Positions 56,549-64,000 of a stretch of DNA of 64,000 nucleotides are shown here, piece by piece. A model generated the notes under the pieces. It did no database searches, had not been told where the DNA came from, and saw nothing but the letters and a program-made list of their open reading frames with translations. Source of the stretch: Pseudomonadota bacterium (GTDB taxonomy: Bacteria; Pseudomonadota; Gammaproteobacteria; Steroidobacterales; Steroidobacteraceae). The stretch lies in NCBI GenBank assembly GCA_037200975.1, contig JBBCGI010000001.1:2480001-2544000 (forward strand). Reading direction: 5' to 3'. Within the stretch, counting starts at the first letter, position 1, and each line of letters opens with the position of its first letter. The position numbers and the translations under genes were made by a program.

Positions 56549-58384
56549 ATGACAGACCTCGTGAACAACTTCGCGATCAAGATCGCGACGGTCAACGGTA
56601 CCGGTTCGGCCAGCGCCAACTCGCTGCTGATGAAATCCATCTTCCGCGCCGGCATCCCGGTGATGGGCAAGAACTACTTCCCCTCGAACATCCAGGGTCT
56701 GCCCACCTGGTACGAAATCCGCGTGACCAAGGATTCGTACGTGGCGCGTTCGGGAAAGATCGACGTCATGGTCGCGATGAACGCCGAAACTTATGCGCGT
56801 GACGTGCGCGAAGTCACCTCCGGCGGTTACCTGATCTATGACTCGACCTGGCCGCGTCCCGCGCTGCTGGCGCGCGACGACATCACCGTGTTAGGCGTGC
56901 CGCTGGCGAAGTTATGCAACGAGAACTTCAACGGCGTGCGCACGCGCATCCTCATGAAGAACATCTGCTATGCGGGTGTGCTGGCGGCGCTGCTCGATCT
57001 CGACATCGGCAAGATCCGCGAGTTGCTGGCCGAGACCTACGCGAAGAAACCGGCGCTGGTCGATTCGAACATGAAGGCCATCGAGCTCGGCTACAACTAC
57101 ACGCGCGAGAACTTCAAGTGCCCGCTGCCCGTGCACGTGGCGCCGCTGCCCGGCGGCGGCAAGACGAAGGGCCACGTCCTGATCGACGGCAACACCGCCG
57201 CCGGTCTCGGCTGCGTATTCGCGGGCGCCACCGTCGGCGCCTGGTACCCGATCACGCCGTCCACCTCGCTGATGGATGCGTTCAAGAGCTTCTCGGACAA
57301 GCTGCGAGTGGATCCGGAAACCGGCAAGAAGAACTTCGCCTTCATCCAGGCGGAAGACGAGCTCGCGGCCATCGGCATGGTGCTGGGTGCGTCGTGGAAC
57401 GGCGCGCGCGCGTTCACCGCGACCTCGGGTCCCGGCGTCTCGCTGATGAATGAATTCCTCGGGCTCGCGTATTACGCGGAAGTCCCCGCGGTGCTGTTCG
57501 ACATCCAGCGCGTGGGCCCGTCCACCGGCATGCCGACTCGTACGCAGCAGTGCGACATCCTCGAGGGCGCCTACGCCTCACACGGCGACACCAAACACGT
57601 CTGCCTGTTCCCGCGCGATCCGGAAGAGTGCTTCTACTTCGCGCGCGACGCATTCGATCTCGCCGAACGGCTGCAGACGCCGATCATGGTCATGTCCGAT
57701 CTCGACATCGGCATGAACGACTGGATGTGCCCCGATCTCAAGTGGGACGACAGCTACGTCCCCGACCGCGGCAAGATCCTCGACAAGGAAGCCATCGAGA
57801 AGCTGGAGAAATTCCATCGCTATCTGGACGTGGATGGCGACGGGATTCCGTACCGCACGTTGCCCGGTGTGCATCCGAAGGGCGCGTATTTCACGCGCGG
57901 CTCGGGCCACACGCAGTACGGCGCGTACACCGAGGATTCCGCCGAGTACCAGATCGTGCTCGACCGCCTGACGCGCAAGTTCCACACCGCGAAACGTTTC
58001 GTGCCGAAGCCGGTCATCGAACAGGACGCGCACATCGACATCGGCCTGGTGGCGTACGGCAGCTCGGATGGTGCGGTGCGCGAGGCGCTCGACATTCTTG
58101 CGGCGCACGGGGTCAAGACCAACTACATGCGGCTGCGCGCCTTTCCGTTCGGCGAAGAGGTCGAAAAATTCCTCGAGCAGCAGAAGCTGGTGTTCGTCAT
58201 CGAGCAGAACCGCGACGGGCAGATGCGTTCGTTGCTGACGCTCGAAACGCGCGTCGAAAAGGCGAAGCTGCGTTCATTGCTGCACTACAGCGGCCTGCCG
58301 ATTTCGTCCGAGTTCATCGTCAAGGGTGTGCTGGCCGAGATCGAACCCAAGGCGCGCAAGACTGAAGTCAAAGGTGTCGCATGA
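56549..58384 (+). CDS. korA: 2-oxoacid:acceptor oxidoreductase, alpha (gamma-alpha) subunit KorA
   Basis: A 611-residue fusion of the gamma and alpha chains of a 2-oxoacid:ferredoxin oxidoreductase (probably 2-oxoglutarate). ATG at 56549, directly after the upstream stop (TGACATG). The gamma domain covers about 1-190 (IKIATVNGTGSASANSLLMKSIFRAGI, PTWYEIRVTKDSY). The alpha pyrimidine-binding domain has FAGATVGAWYPITPSTSLMDAF, FIQAEDELAAIGMVLGAS, FTATSGPGVSLMNEFLGLA and PAVLFDIQRVGPSTGMPTRTQQ. Forms the catalytic heterodimer with KorB. GTG/ATG overlap with korB (ATGA). Confidence 0.93.
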   Translation: MTDLVNNFAIKIATVNGTGSASANSLLMKSIFRAGIPVMGKNYFPSNIQGLPTWYEIRVTKDSYVARSGKIDVMVAMNAETYARDVREVTSGGYLIYDSTWPRPALLARDDITVLGVPLAKLCNENFNGVRTRILMKNICYAGVLAALLDLDIGKIRELLAETYAKKPALVDSNMKAIELGYNYTRENFKCPLPVHVAPLPGGGKTKGHVLIDGNTAAGLGCVFAGATVGAWYPITPSTSLMDAFKSFSDKLRVDPETGKKNFAFIQAEDELAAIGMVLGASWNGARAFTATSGPGVSLMNEFLGLAYYAEVPAVLFDIQRVGPSTGMPTRTQQCDILEGAYASHGDTKHVCLFPRDPEECFYFARDAFDLAERLQTPIMVMSDLDIGMNDWMCPDLKWDDSYVPDRGKILDKEAIEKLEKFHRYLDVDGDGIPYRTLPGVHPKGAYFTRGSGHTQYGAYTEDSAEYQIVLDRLTRKFHTAKRFVPKPVIEQDAHIDIGLVAYGSSDGAVREALDILAAHGVKTNYMRLRAFPFGEEVEKFLEQQKLVFVIEQNRDGQMRSLLTLETRVEKAKLRSLLHYSGLPISSEFIVKGVLAEIEPKARKTEVKGVA

Positions 58385-59436
58385 CCTTCCTTCCCAAACC
58401 GAAAGTCCGCCATCCGTCGCTGCCCAAGAACGCGCTCGGCCTCACGCGCCGCGACTACGAAGGCGGCCTGTCTACCCTGTGCGCGGGCTGCGGCCACGAC
58501 AGCATCACCGCGGCCATTATCGAGGCCTCCTGGGGTCTCGACGTCGAGCCGCAGAACATGGTGAAGCTGTCCGGAATCGGCTGCTCATCGAAGACCACGG
58601 CGTATTTCGTGTCGGGCGGACACGGCTTCAACTCCGTTCACGGCCGCATGCCATCCATTGCGATGGGCGCAAATGCCGCCAATCGCAATCTCATGTACAT
58701 CGGCGTCTCGGGCGACGGCGATACCTTGTCGATCGGCCTCGGGCAGTTCTGCCACGCGATCCGCCGCAATCTGAACATGGCCTACATCATCGAGAACAAC
58801 GGTGTGTACGGCCTCACCAAGGGCCAGTTTTCCGCCTCGGCGGACGTGGGCACCAAGGCCAAGAAGGGCGAGGTCAATCAGCAGCCGCCGATCGACCCGG
58901 TGTTGTTGGCGCTCACCCTGGGTGCCACCTTCGTCGCGCGCAGTTTCTCCGGCGACAAACAACAGCTGGTGCCGCTCATCCAGGCCGCGTTGCGCCACAA
59001 GGGTTTCGCGTTGATCGACGTGTTGTCGCCCTGCGTGACCTTCAACGATCACGAAGGATCCACCAAGAGTTATCAGTACACGCGCGAGCATTACGACGCC
59101 GCGGTGCACGCCGACTTCGTGCCGTTCCAGCGGGAAATCTCGGCGCAATACGCCGAGGGCGACGCCTTGCCCGTGGTGCTGCACGATGGCAGCCGGATCC
59201 TGCTGCGCAAGATCGATTCCAACTACGACCCCACCGATCGCGCCAGGGCGACCGCCGCCATCGGCGAGAAGTTGAAAAAAGGTGAATTCCTGACCGGGCT
59301 TTTATACGTGGATACGACCGGCAAGGAGTTCCACGATGTCAATGAGACACCGGCTATTCCGCTCAACCAGATCCCCCACAACCGGCTGTCGCCGGGGTCG
59401 GCGGCCTTGGCGAAAGTTCTGGCCAGATATCGTTAG
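58381..59436 (+). CDS. korB: 2-oxoacid:ferredoxin oxidoreductase, beta subunit KorB
   Basis: TPP-binding beta subunit of 351 residues. The TPP motif is SGDGDTLSIGLGQFCHAIRRNLNMAYIIENN; Cys residues for a [4Fe-4S] cluster include LCAGCGHDS, SGIGCSSKT and SPCVTFND. ENNGVYGLTKGQFSAS is family-typical. With KorA it interconverts 2-oxoglutarate and succinyl-CoA using ferredoxin. Such enzymes are usually oxygen-sensitive, but aerobic versions exist. Confidence 0.94.
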   Translation: MTFLPKPKVRHPSLPKNALGLTRRDYEGGLSTLCAGCGHDSITAAIIEASWGLDVEPQNMVKLSGIGCSSKTTAYFVSGGHGFNSVHGRMPSIAMGANAANRNLMYIGVSGDGDTLSIGLGQFCHAIRRNLNMAYIIENNGVYGLTKGQFSASADVGTKAKKGEVNQQPPIDPVLLALTLGATFVARSFSGDKQQLVPLIQAALRHKGFALIDVLSPCVTFNDHEGSTKSYQYTREHYDAAVHADFVPFQREISAQYAEGDALPVVLHDGSRILLRKIDSNYDPTDRARATAAIGEKLKKGEFLTGLLYVDTTGKEFHDVNETPAIPLNQIPHNRLSPGSAALAKVLARYR

Positions 59437-59487
59437 CCGCGCTATGTTTCGGCCCGCAATGCGGATTCGGTAGGCCCAGGAGTCGAC

Positions 59488-59694
59488 ATGACTGAAGAAG
59501 AGAAGTCCCAGAAATTCACCTCCAAAGTGCGCCGCGGGCTCACTTGGGTAAGCACGGTTTCGTCCACGGAACTCGCGCGCGTCAAGCAGGAAGCCGGCGG
59601 TGGCCGCATTCCGGGCATGACCGCCGCGCAGCTGTCGGATATCGAAGCCGCCTTGCTGTGGATTTCACAGAACAAGGAAGAGGCGAATGGGTAA
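59488..59694 (+). CDS. Small hypothetical protein upstream of bTHX
   Basis: A 68-residue protein with AGGAG 6 bp before the ATG. It has Lys/Glu-rich ends (MTEEEKSQKFTSKVRR) and a central TELARVKQEAGGGRIPGMTAAQLSDIEAALLWISQNKEE. No domain recognised. Its last codons overlap the start of the bTHX gene by 8 bp, so the two are coupled. Possibly a conserved gammaproteobacterial gene, but I cannot name it. Confidence 0.7.
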   Translation: MTEEEKSQKFTSKVRRGLTWVSTVSSTELARVKQEAGGGRIPGMTAAQLSDIEAALLWISQNKEEANG

Positions 59695-59809
59695 GGGTGA
59701 TCGCCGCACGAAGCGCGGCAAGTTGTATGCGGGGTCTTTCGGAAAGTCCCGCCCGAAGAGTCCAGCCAAGAAAAAAGCACGAGCTGCGAAGGCGAAGAAA
59801 AAAGGCTGA
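59687..59809 (+). CDS. 30S ribosomal protein bTHX
   Basis: A 40-residue, extremely basic peptide, MGKGDRRTKRGKLYAGSFGK then RPKSPAKKKARAAKAKKKG. The N-terminal GKGDRRTKRGK is diagnostic of the THX ribosomal peptide, which in Thermus lies at the top of the 30S head and stabilises it. Start ATG 59687 has GGAAGAGG upstream and overlaps the preceding gene's end. Often missed by gene callers because of its size. Confidence 0.9.
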   Translation: MGKGDRRTKRGKLYAGSFGKSRPKSPAKKKARAAKAKKKG

Positions 59810-59861
59810 GTAAGGTAAGCCCGTAAAGAAAGCCAATAGCCAGACGTTGAAGCACAGGTCC

Positions 59862-59897
59862 GACGGAGCCCGCGTAGTCAAATACGCGGGCTTCGTC
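59862..59897. terminator. Bidirectional-type hairpin between bTHX and KAS III gene
   Basis: A 15-bp stem (59862-59876 with 59883-59897), one G-T wobble, 6-nt loop GTCAAA; the core is GCCCGCGTA/TACGCGGGC. It lies 53 bp after bTHX and overlaps the stop of the convergent KAS III gene. The T-rich tail is weak (TTCGTCATTT). Likely terminates bTHX transcripts. Confidence 0.7.
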
Positions 59898-61002
59898 ATT
59901 TCGGGGCGGGAGTTACCTGCAGCGACTTGATACCGCGATAGCGGTTGACGATCTCGAGTGCGGTCTTGTTGTTAGGCGGCAATTCGATGTCGCTGACACC
60001 GAGCGGCGCGACACGTTGACCCCAACGCACGACGTGCCCGGTGAAAGTCAGGCCGCCGCCGAACGACGGCATCAGCAGCAACGCGCCCGGTTTGACCCGG
60101 CCTTCTTCGAGCGCCTCGCACAGCGCGACCGGTACGGTGGCCGCGGACATGTTGCCGTAGCGATGCACGTTGGTGAAAACCTTCTCCATCGGCACGCCGG
60201 TTTTCTTCGCGACGGCCTCGATGATGCGTAGATTGGCCTGGTGGGGGATCACCAGATCGACGTCGGCGGCCGTCTTGGCGATCTTGCCGAGCGCTTCCTG
60301 GCAGGCGCTCGCCATGCCCTGCACGGCCTTCTTGAAGATCTCTTGGCCTTCGAACTGCCACTCGGTCTTGCCGATGATGCGGTTCTGATGCGCGTAGGCC
60401 GCGCCCATGCCATGCACACGCAGGATCTCGCGCGACTCGCCATAACAGCCGAGTTTCTCGGCCAGCAGTCCTTCCTCGCCTCCGGTGGCGCTGAGCACCA
60501 CCGCTGCGGCGCCGTCGCCGAACAGCACCGCGGTGTTGCGATCGCTCCAGTCGATGAACGGCGAGATGACTTCGGCGCCGATCACCAGCGCGTTTGCGAC
60601 CACGCCGGTCTTGATCAGCGCCGTGGCGGTAGATAGGGAATAGAGGAAGCTGGTGCAGGCGGTGTTGACGTCCATGGCCGCGCAGCCTTCGGCGCCGATG
60701 CGGCGCTGAATGCCCGAGGCGACGTTCGGCACCTGGTCGTCGTAGCTGGTGGTGCCGAAGACGATGAGCTCTATCTGCCGGCCGTCGATGCCGGCGGCGG
60801 CGAGCGCGCGCGCGGCGGCGACAAACCCAAGCTCCCCGAGCTGCACGTGCGACACCCGCCGTTCCCGGATGCCGGTGCGGGAAGTGATCCACTCATCGCT
60901 GGTGTCCAGGAAGGTCGCGATGTCGGGATTGCTCAGCACCGCCGGAGGCAGACACTTGCCCCAGCCGACGATGGCCGCCCCCCGCGAACTCGTTGCTGAC
61001 AT
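59896..61002 (-). CDS. Beta-ketoacyl-ACP synthase III (FabH-type)
   Basis: A 368-residue KAS III. Start at ATG 61002 (an ATG at 61023 adds MRLSFPP). The catalytic triad is complete: Cys116 in [11 protein letters not shown], His254 in IPHQANLRI, Asn284 in [10 protein letters not shown]. The N-terminal signature [16 protein letters not shown] is present. It is longer than housekeeping FabH (about 317), with a C-terminal extension after [11 protein letters not shown] ([20 protein letters not shown]), and stands alone without other fab genes. May therefore be a secondary FabH with special acyl-CoA primers. Divergent from ppa. Confidence 0.93.
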   Translation of the reverse strand: MSATSSRGAAIVGWGKCLPPAVLSNPDIATFLDTSDEWITSRTGIRERRVSHVQLGELGFVAAARALAAAGIDGRQIELIVFGTTSYDDQVPNVASGIQRRIGAEGCAAMDVNTACTSFLYSLSTATALIKTGVVANALVIGAEVISPFIDWSDRNTAVLFGDGAAAVVLSATGGEEGLLAEKLGCYGESREILRVHGMGAAYAHQNRIIGKTEWQFEGQEIFKKAVQGMASACQEALGKIAKTAADVDLVIPHQANLRIIEAVAKKTGVPMEKVFTNVHRYGNMSAATVPVALCEALEEGRVKPGALLLMPSFGGGLTFTGHVVRWGQRVAPLGVSDIELPPNNKTALEIVNRYRGIKSLQVTPAPK

Positions 61003-61028
61003 GGGCGGGAAGGATAAGCGCACCGGGA

Positions 61029-61050
61029 GCGTCTCGCCATGGCGAGACGC
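61029..61050. promoter_or_regulatory. 22-bp perfect palindrome between KAS III and ppa genes
   Basis: GCGTCTCGCCA-TGGCGAGACGC, a perfect 22-bp dyad, about 27 bp upstream of both divergent starts. Size fits a dimeric repressor site or a hairpin in the ppa leader. Confidence 0.5.
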
Positions 61051-61076
61051 GCGCCGGTCCCGTACAGTCCACGCCC

Positions 61077-61709
61077 ATGACCGAACACAATTTTTCGCGT
61101 TGGCGCCCGCATCCGTGGCATGGCCTGGATCTGGGCGAAGATGCGCCGCGCATCGTCAATGCCTACATCGAGATCACGCCGTTCGACATGATCAAGTACG
61201 AGATCGACAAGGTCTCGGGTTACCTGCGCGTGGATCGGCCGCAGCGGTCATCGAGCCATCCGCCCGCGTTGTACGGGTTCATTCCCAAGACGTATTGCGG
61301 CGAACGTGTCGCCAAACTGGCACCGGGTTCGGAGCGTGGCGACGGCGATCCGCTCGATATCTGCGTGATCAGCGAACGGCCCATCGAGCGCTCGGAGGTC
61401 ATCCTGCGCGCGCGCGTGATCGGCGGTATCAAGCTGCTCGATCGCGGCGAGGCCGACGACAAGATCATCGGCGTGCTCGAAGGCGACTACGTCTGGGACC
61501 ACGTGAAGGACATCTCGCAGCTCGCGCCCGTGCTGGTCGAACGGCTCGAGCATTACTTCGGCACCTACAAGATGGTGCCTGGCGAGCCTAACAAGATGAA
61601 GATCTCGGGCAAGTACGGGTACGAACACGCGAAGGAAGTGATCGAAGCCTCGAGCGCGGACTACGAAGAGACCTTCGGCGACGCCACGCAGGACCGCCGC
61701 CGGCAATAA
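61077..61709 (+). CDS. ppa: Inorganic pyrophosphatase (family I)
   Basis: Soluble family-I PPase hydrolysing PPi, driving biosynthesis; 210 residues from ATG 61077. Metal site [10 protein letters not shown] (the DxDPxD signature). Also [15 protein letters not shown] and [14 protein letters not shown], and [10 protein letters not shown] at the C-terminal active-site strand. A longer frame from 60993 has no ribosome site. Its stop (TAA 61707-61709) lies inside palindromic element D; the protein ends DRRRQ. Confidence 0.95.
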   Translation: MTEHNFSRWRPHPWHGLDLGEDAPRIVNAYIEITPFDMIKYEIDKVSGYLRVDRPQRSSSHPPALYGFIPKTYCGERVAKLAPGSERGDGDPLDICVISERPIERSEVILRARVIGGIKLLDRGEADDKIIGVLEGDYVWDHVKDISQLAPVLVERLEHYFGTYKMVPGEPNKMKISGKYGYEHAKEVIEASSADYEETFGDATQDRRRQ

Positions 61710-61773
61710 AGGGGACATGCCTATTTTTCGGGCCGGCCCGAAAAATAGGCATGTCCCCTTTATTGCCGGCGGC
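61696..61773. repeat. Palindromic element D, 78-bp perfect dyad
   Basis: Perfect palindrome centred at 61734/61735, with arms GCCGCCGGCAATAAAGGGGA... and TCCCCTTTATTGCCGGCGGC. It contains the stop codons of both convergent genes, ppa (61707-61709) and the membrane protein (61760-61762), whose products both end RRRQ. AATAAAGGGGACATGCC..TTTTTCGG-type repeats recur in related genomes in REP-like contexts. RNA would form a 39-bp hairpin with U-runs inside the stem. Likely bidirectional terminator. Confidence 0.93.
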
Positions 61774-62128
61774 GCATGTAGCGCATCAGCGCCGCGGCCA
61801 GCAGCGCCGCGCACGGCGCGAGAAACCACGACACGGCGACATATTGCGCCGGCAGCCGGCTTCCCAGCGCCAGCCCTAACAACAAGGCCGGCACGCCGGC
61901 AACCAGACCGTGCAGGAACGGGCTGTTCGCGCCGAGCACTCCCGCCCACACGCCGGAGATGAACTGCACCAGCGCCCAGGCCGCGGCGATACGGTCATCG
62001 CTCGCCGCGCCGGGCAGCGCGAATACGACCAGCAATGCGCCAGCGAGATTGATCACGCCGCTGACCAGCAACGCGCCGGGCCGCAAGCCCCGGGTGGGTG
62101 GAGCGGGATTCATGGATTCGGGAGTCAC
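61760..62128 (-). CDS. Small four-helix membrane protein, function unknown
   Basis: A 122-residue integral membrane protein with four hydrophobic segments: GALLVSGVINLAGALLVVFA, AAWALVQFISGVWAGVLGA, GLVAGVPALLLGLALGS and AVSWFLAPCAALLAAALMRY. Starts at ATG 62128, with a further Met at residue 6. Ends MRRRQ inside palindromic element D. No family recognised with confidence. Confidence 0.7.
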   Translation of the reverse strand: MTPESMNPAPPTRGLRPGALLVSGVINLAGALLVVFALPGAASDDRIAAAWALVQFISGVWAGVLGANSPFLHGLVAGVPALLLGLALGSRLPAQYVAVSWFLAPCAALLAAALMRYMRRRQ

Positions 62129-62206
62129 GCGGGTAGTCTCGCGTCAGGGACAGTGTCCGGCAAGAGATAAACAAACCCCGGCGCAGTTGCGCTAACGTTG
62201 ACGCCC

Positions 62207-64000
62207 ATGAAAACAGCCACCGATCCGGCGGCGAGTGCCGTCATGGCCCGCGCACTCGTTGCACTGCTGATGGTGATCTGCTGCGCGCTTCCGGCCGCGG
62301 CGCGCGCGGACACGAAGCGTATTCCTGCCCACGAAGACATCTGGCTCATGAAACGCGTAGGTCCGCCGGTGGTGAGCCCGAACGGCCGCTGGATCGTGGT
62401 CAATGTCATCGAGCCCGCGTACGAAGAGAGTGCGCAGCTCAGCGACCTGTGGTTGATCGACACCACCACGCGCAATTCGAGCCGCCGTCTCACCTCGACG
62501 CGGCGCCCCGAGGCCGGCGTGATCTGGAGCGCGGACAGCCGCCGCATCCTGTTCAGCGCGCAACGCGACAACGACGACGCGCCGCAGGTGTATTCGCTCG
62601 ACCTCGCCGCGGCCGGCGAGGCGCAACGGCTGACCACTCTGTCCGGCGGCGGGCGCGTACCGGTCATGTCGCATGACGGGCGGCAGCTCGCCTTCATCTC
62701 GATCATGTATGCGGACGCGCGCGACGATGCGGCTAACAAGGAGAAGATCCAGGCGCATCGCGACCGCAAATCCGCGGCCCGCATCTACGACGGCTTCCCG
62801 GTGCGCAATTGGGACCACTGGGTCGACGACCGGCAGGCGCGCATTTTCGTGCTGCCGCTCGACGAGAACGGCCTGCCGGCCGGCGCGCCGCGCGACCTGA
62901 CATTCGGCACGAAACTCGCCGCGAACCCCGGATTTGCCGGCCGGCAGACCGACACCGGCGAAGAGATCGACGTCGAATTCACACCGGACGACAAGGCCAT
63001 CGTGTTCGCCGCCACGACCAATCGCGATGCCGCCGCCCGCTCGTTCACCGACTCGCAACTGTTCCTGGTCGACGTCGCGGGTAGCGAGCCGCGGCAGCTC
63101 ACGCAGGGCAACGACACCTGGTCCCAGCCGCGCTTCACGCCCGACGGCCGCACGTTGCTGGCGGTGCTCGAAGCGCAGAGCGGCAACTATGTCTACAACC
63201 AGGCGCGGCTGGCGGCTTTCTCCTGGCCCGACAGCGGTAAACCCCGCGTCATCAACGACGGCCTGGATCGCGCGGTGAACAGCTTCGCGGTGACGCCCGA
63301 TTCGCGCACGGTCTATTTCACCGCCGAGGATGGCGGCAACGAGAAGGTGTATTCAGTGCGCATCGAGGGCGGCAATGTGCAGACGTTGTTCGGCGTCGAG
63401 AAGGGCAGTTACACGAACCTCACGATTCCAACACGCACCGGCCGCTTCGCGATGTATGCGAACTGGGAGAGCGCGAGCGCACCGGGCGAAGTCGCCCTGG
63501 TCACTCCCTTCGGCAAACCCGTGGTGCTCACCAAGTTCAACGCCGCGCGCGCCGCGCAGCTCGACCTGCCGCCGATCGAGAACTTCTGGTTCACGAGCAG
63601 CCGCGGCAAACGCATTCACAGCTTCTTGGTGCGTCCGCCCGGTTTCGACCCGGCGAAGAAATATCCGCTGGTGGTGATGATCCATGGCGGTCCGCACGGC
63701 ATGTGGCGCGACCAGTTTTTCGTCCGCTGGAACTACCACCTGCTCGCGGCGCCGGGTTACGTTTTCCTGCTGACCAACTACTCCGGATCGACCGGCTTCG
63801 GCGAGGCGTTTGCGCGCTCGATCCAGGGCGATCCGCTCAAGGGTCCCGGCGATGAGCTCAACGAGGCGGCCGATGCCGCCATCCGGCAGTTCGGCTTCAT
63901 CGACGGCAGCCGGCAATGTGCCGGCGGCGCGAGTTACGGCGGGCACCTCGCCAACTGGCTGCAGGGGACGACCACCCGCTACAAGTGCCTGTTCAGCCAC
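62207..64000 (+). CDS. S9 family peptidase, 3' end cut by window
   Basis: First 598 residues of a secreted prolyl-oligopeptidase-family enzyme. A long N-region and signal peptide (MARALVALLMVICCALPAAARA, cleavage near residue 35) point to the periplasm. The propeller domain covers about 45-430 (WSADSRRILFSAQRDN, FTPDGRTLLAVLEAQSG). The catalytic domain has VVMIHGGPHGMW and nucleophile Ser576 in GGASYGGHLANW, the GxSYGG motif. Asp and His lie beyond the window. ATG at 62207 lacks a strong ribosome site. The gene is distinct in sequence from the S9 peptidase at 2610-4613. Confidence 0.93.
   Translation, partial: MKTATDPAASAVMARALVALLMVICCALPAAARADTKRIPAHEDIWLMKRVGPPVVSPNGRWIVVNVIEPAYEESAQLSDLWLIDTTTRNSSRRLTSTRRPEAGVIWSADSRRILFSAQRDNDDAPQVYSLDLAAAGEAQRLTTLSGGGRVPVMSHDGRQLAFISIMYADARDDAANKEKIQAHRDRKSAARIYDGFPVRNWDHWVDDRQARIFVLPLDENGLPAGAPRDLTFGTKLAANPGFAGRQTDTGEEIDVEFTPDDKAIVFAATTNRDAAARSFTDSQLFLVDVAGSEPRQLTQGNDTWSQPRFTPDGRTLLAVLEAQSGNYVYNQARLAAFSWPDSGKPRVINDGLDRAVNSFAVTPDSRTVYFTAEDGGNEKVYSVRIEGGNVQTLFGVEKGSYTNLTIPTRTGRFAMYANWESASAPGEVALVTPFGKPVVLTKFNAARAAQLDLPPIENFWFTSSRGKRIHSFLVRPPGFDPAKKYPLVVMIHGGPHGMWRDQFFVRWNYHLLAAPGYVFLLTNYSGSTGFGEAFARSIQGDPLKGPGDELNEAADAAIRQFGFIDGSRQCAGGASYGGHLANWLQGTTTRYKCLFSH

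Noticed and set aside
54715-56670. A 651-codon minus-strand frame across the GltD-like gene
   Set aside because: Complement of a gene with full FAD and ferredoxin motifs; no homology pattern of its own.

Overview
The window is GC-rich, densely coded bacterial DNA. The gene content points to an aerobic gammaproteobacterium close to Xanthomonadales/Steroidobacteraceae: ubiE-ubiJ-ubiB gene order, large TonB-dependent receptors paired with S9 peptidases or flavin halogenases, an RND efflux operon, yajQ, bTHX, and a 2-oxoacid:ferredoxin oxidoreductase cluster. The family assignment is an inference. I see no transposase, integrase, phage gene, CRISPR array, rRNA or tRNA.

Layout. 1-4.6 kb: the 3' part of a TonB-dependent receptor translationally coupled to a secreted S9 peptidase. 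4.6-8.5 kb (minus strand): a lipase-like/CHAT-protease fusion and a second alpha/beta hydrolase, downstream of oxyR. 8.5-10.7 kb: divergent oxyR and ahpC-ahpD with a full OxyR operator between them. 10.8-12.3 kb: convergent Nudix hydrolase and 2-hydroxyacid dehydrogenase. 12.3-18.7 kb (minus): tetR-tolC-MFP-RND efflux operon with a candidate operator over the tetR promoter. 18.7-22.1 kb: feoA-feoB, a small Cys-containing membrane protein and a solute-binding protein, preceded by a Fur-like box. 22.1-33.1 kb: a cupin (JmjC-like) protein, four tryptophan-halogenase paralogues (the fourth lacks the catalytic Glu) and a large TonB-dependent receptor ending in a strong terminator. 33.1-37.6 kb: yajQ, a DUF2780 protein, a HerA/DUF853-type ATPase, RidA and a DUF2059 protein. 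37.6-44.3 kb: a complete trp operon, trpL-E-G-D-C-F-B-A, with an attenuator. Its leader peptide has three consecutive Trp codons, and all six gene junctions are 4-bp overlaps. 44.3-50.6 kb: MFS exporter, AraC regulator, DUF6265 protein, large hybrid histidine kinase. 50.7-54.7 kb: ubiB, ubiJ, a small membrane protein, ubiE and a DUF971 protein. 54.7-59.4 kb: a ferredoxin/GltD-like oxidoreductase and KorA/KorB. 59.5-61.7 kb: a small hypothetical protein, bTHX, FabH-like KAS III and inorganic pyrophosphatase. 61.7-64 kb: a small membrane protein and a second S9 peptidase cut by the window end.

Four long, perfect or near-perfect palindromes (about 70-125 bp) sit at gene ends. Two of them contain the stop codons of both convergent genes, so two unrelated proteins carry the same C-terminal residues. 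The most unusual loci are the halogenase/cupin/TonB-receptor cluster with its degenerate fourth member, the lipase-CHAT fusion, the palindrome family and the attenuated, fully overlapping trp operon.
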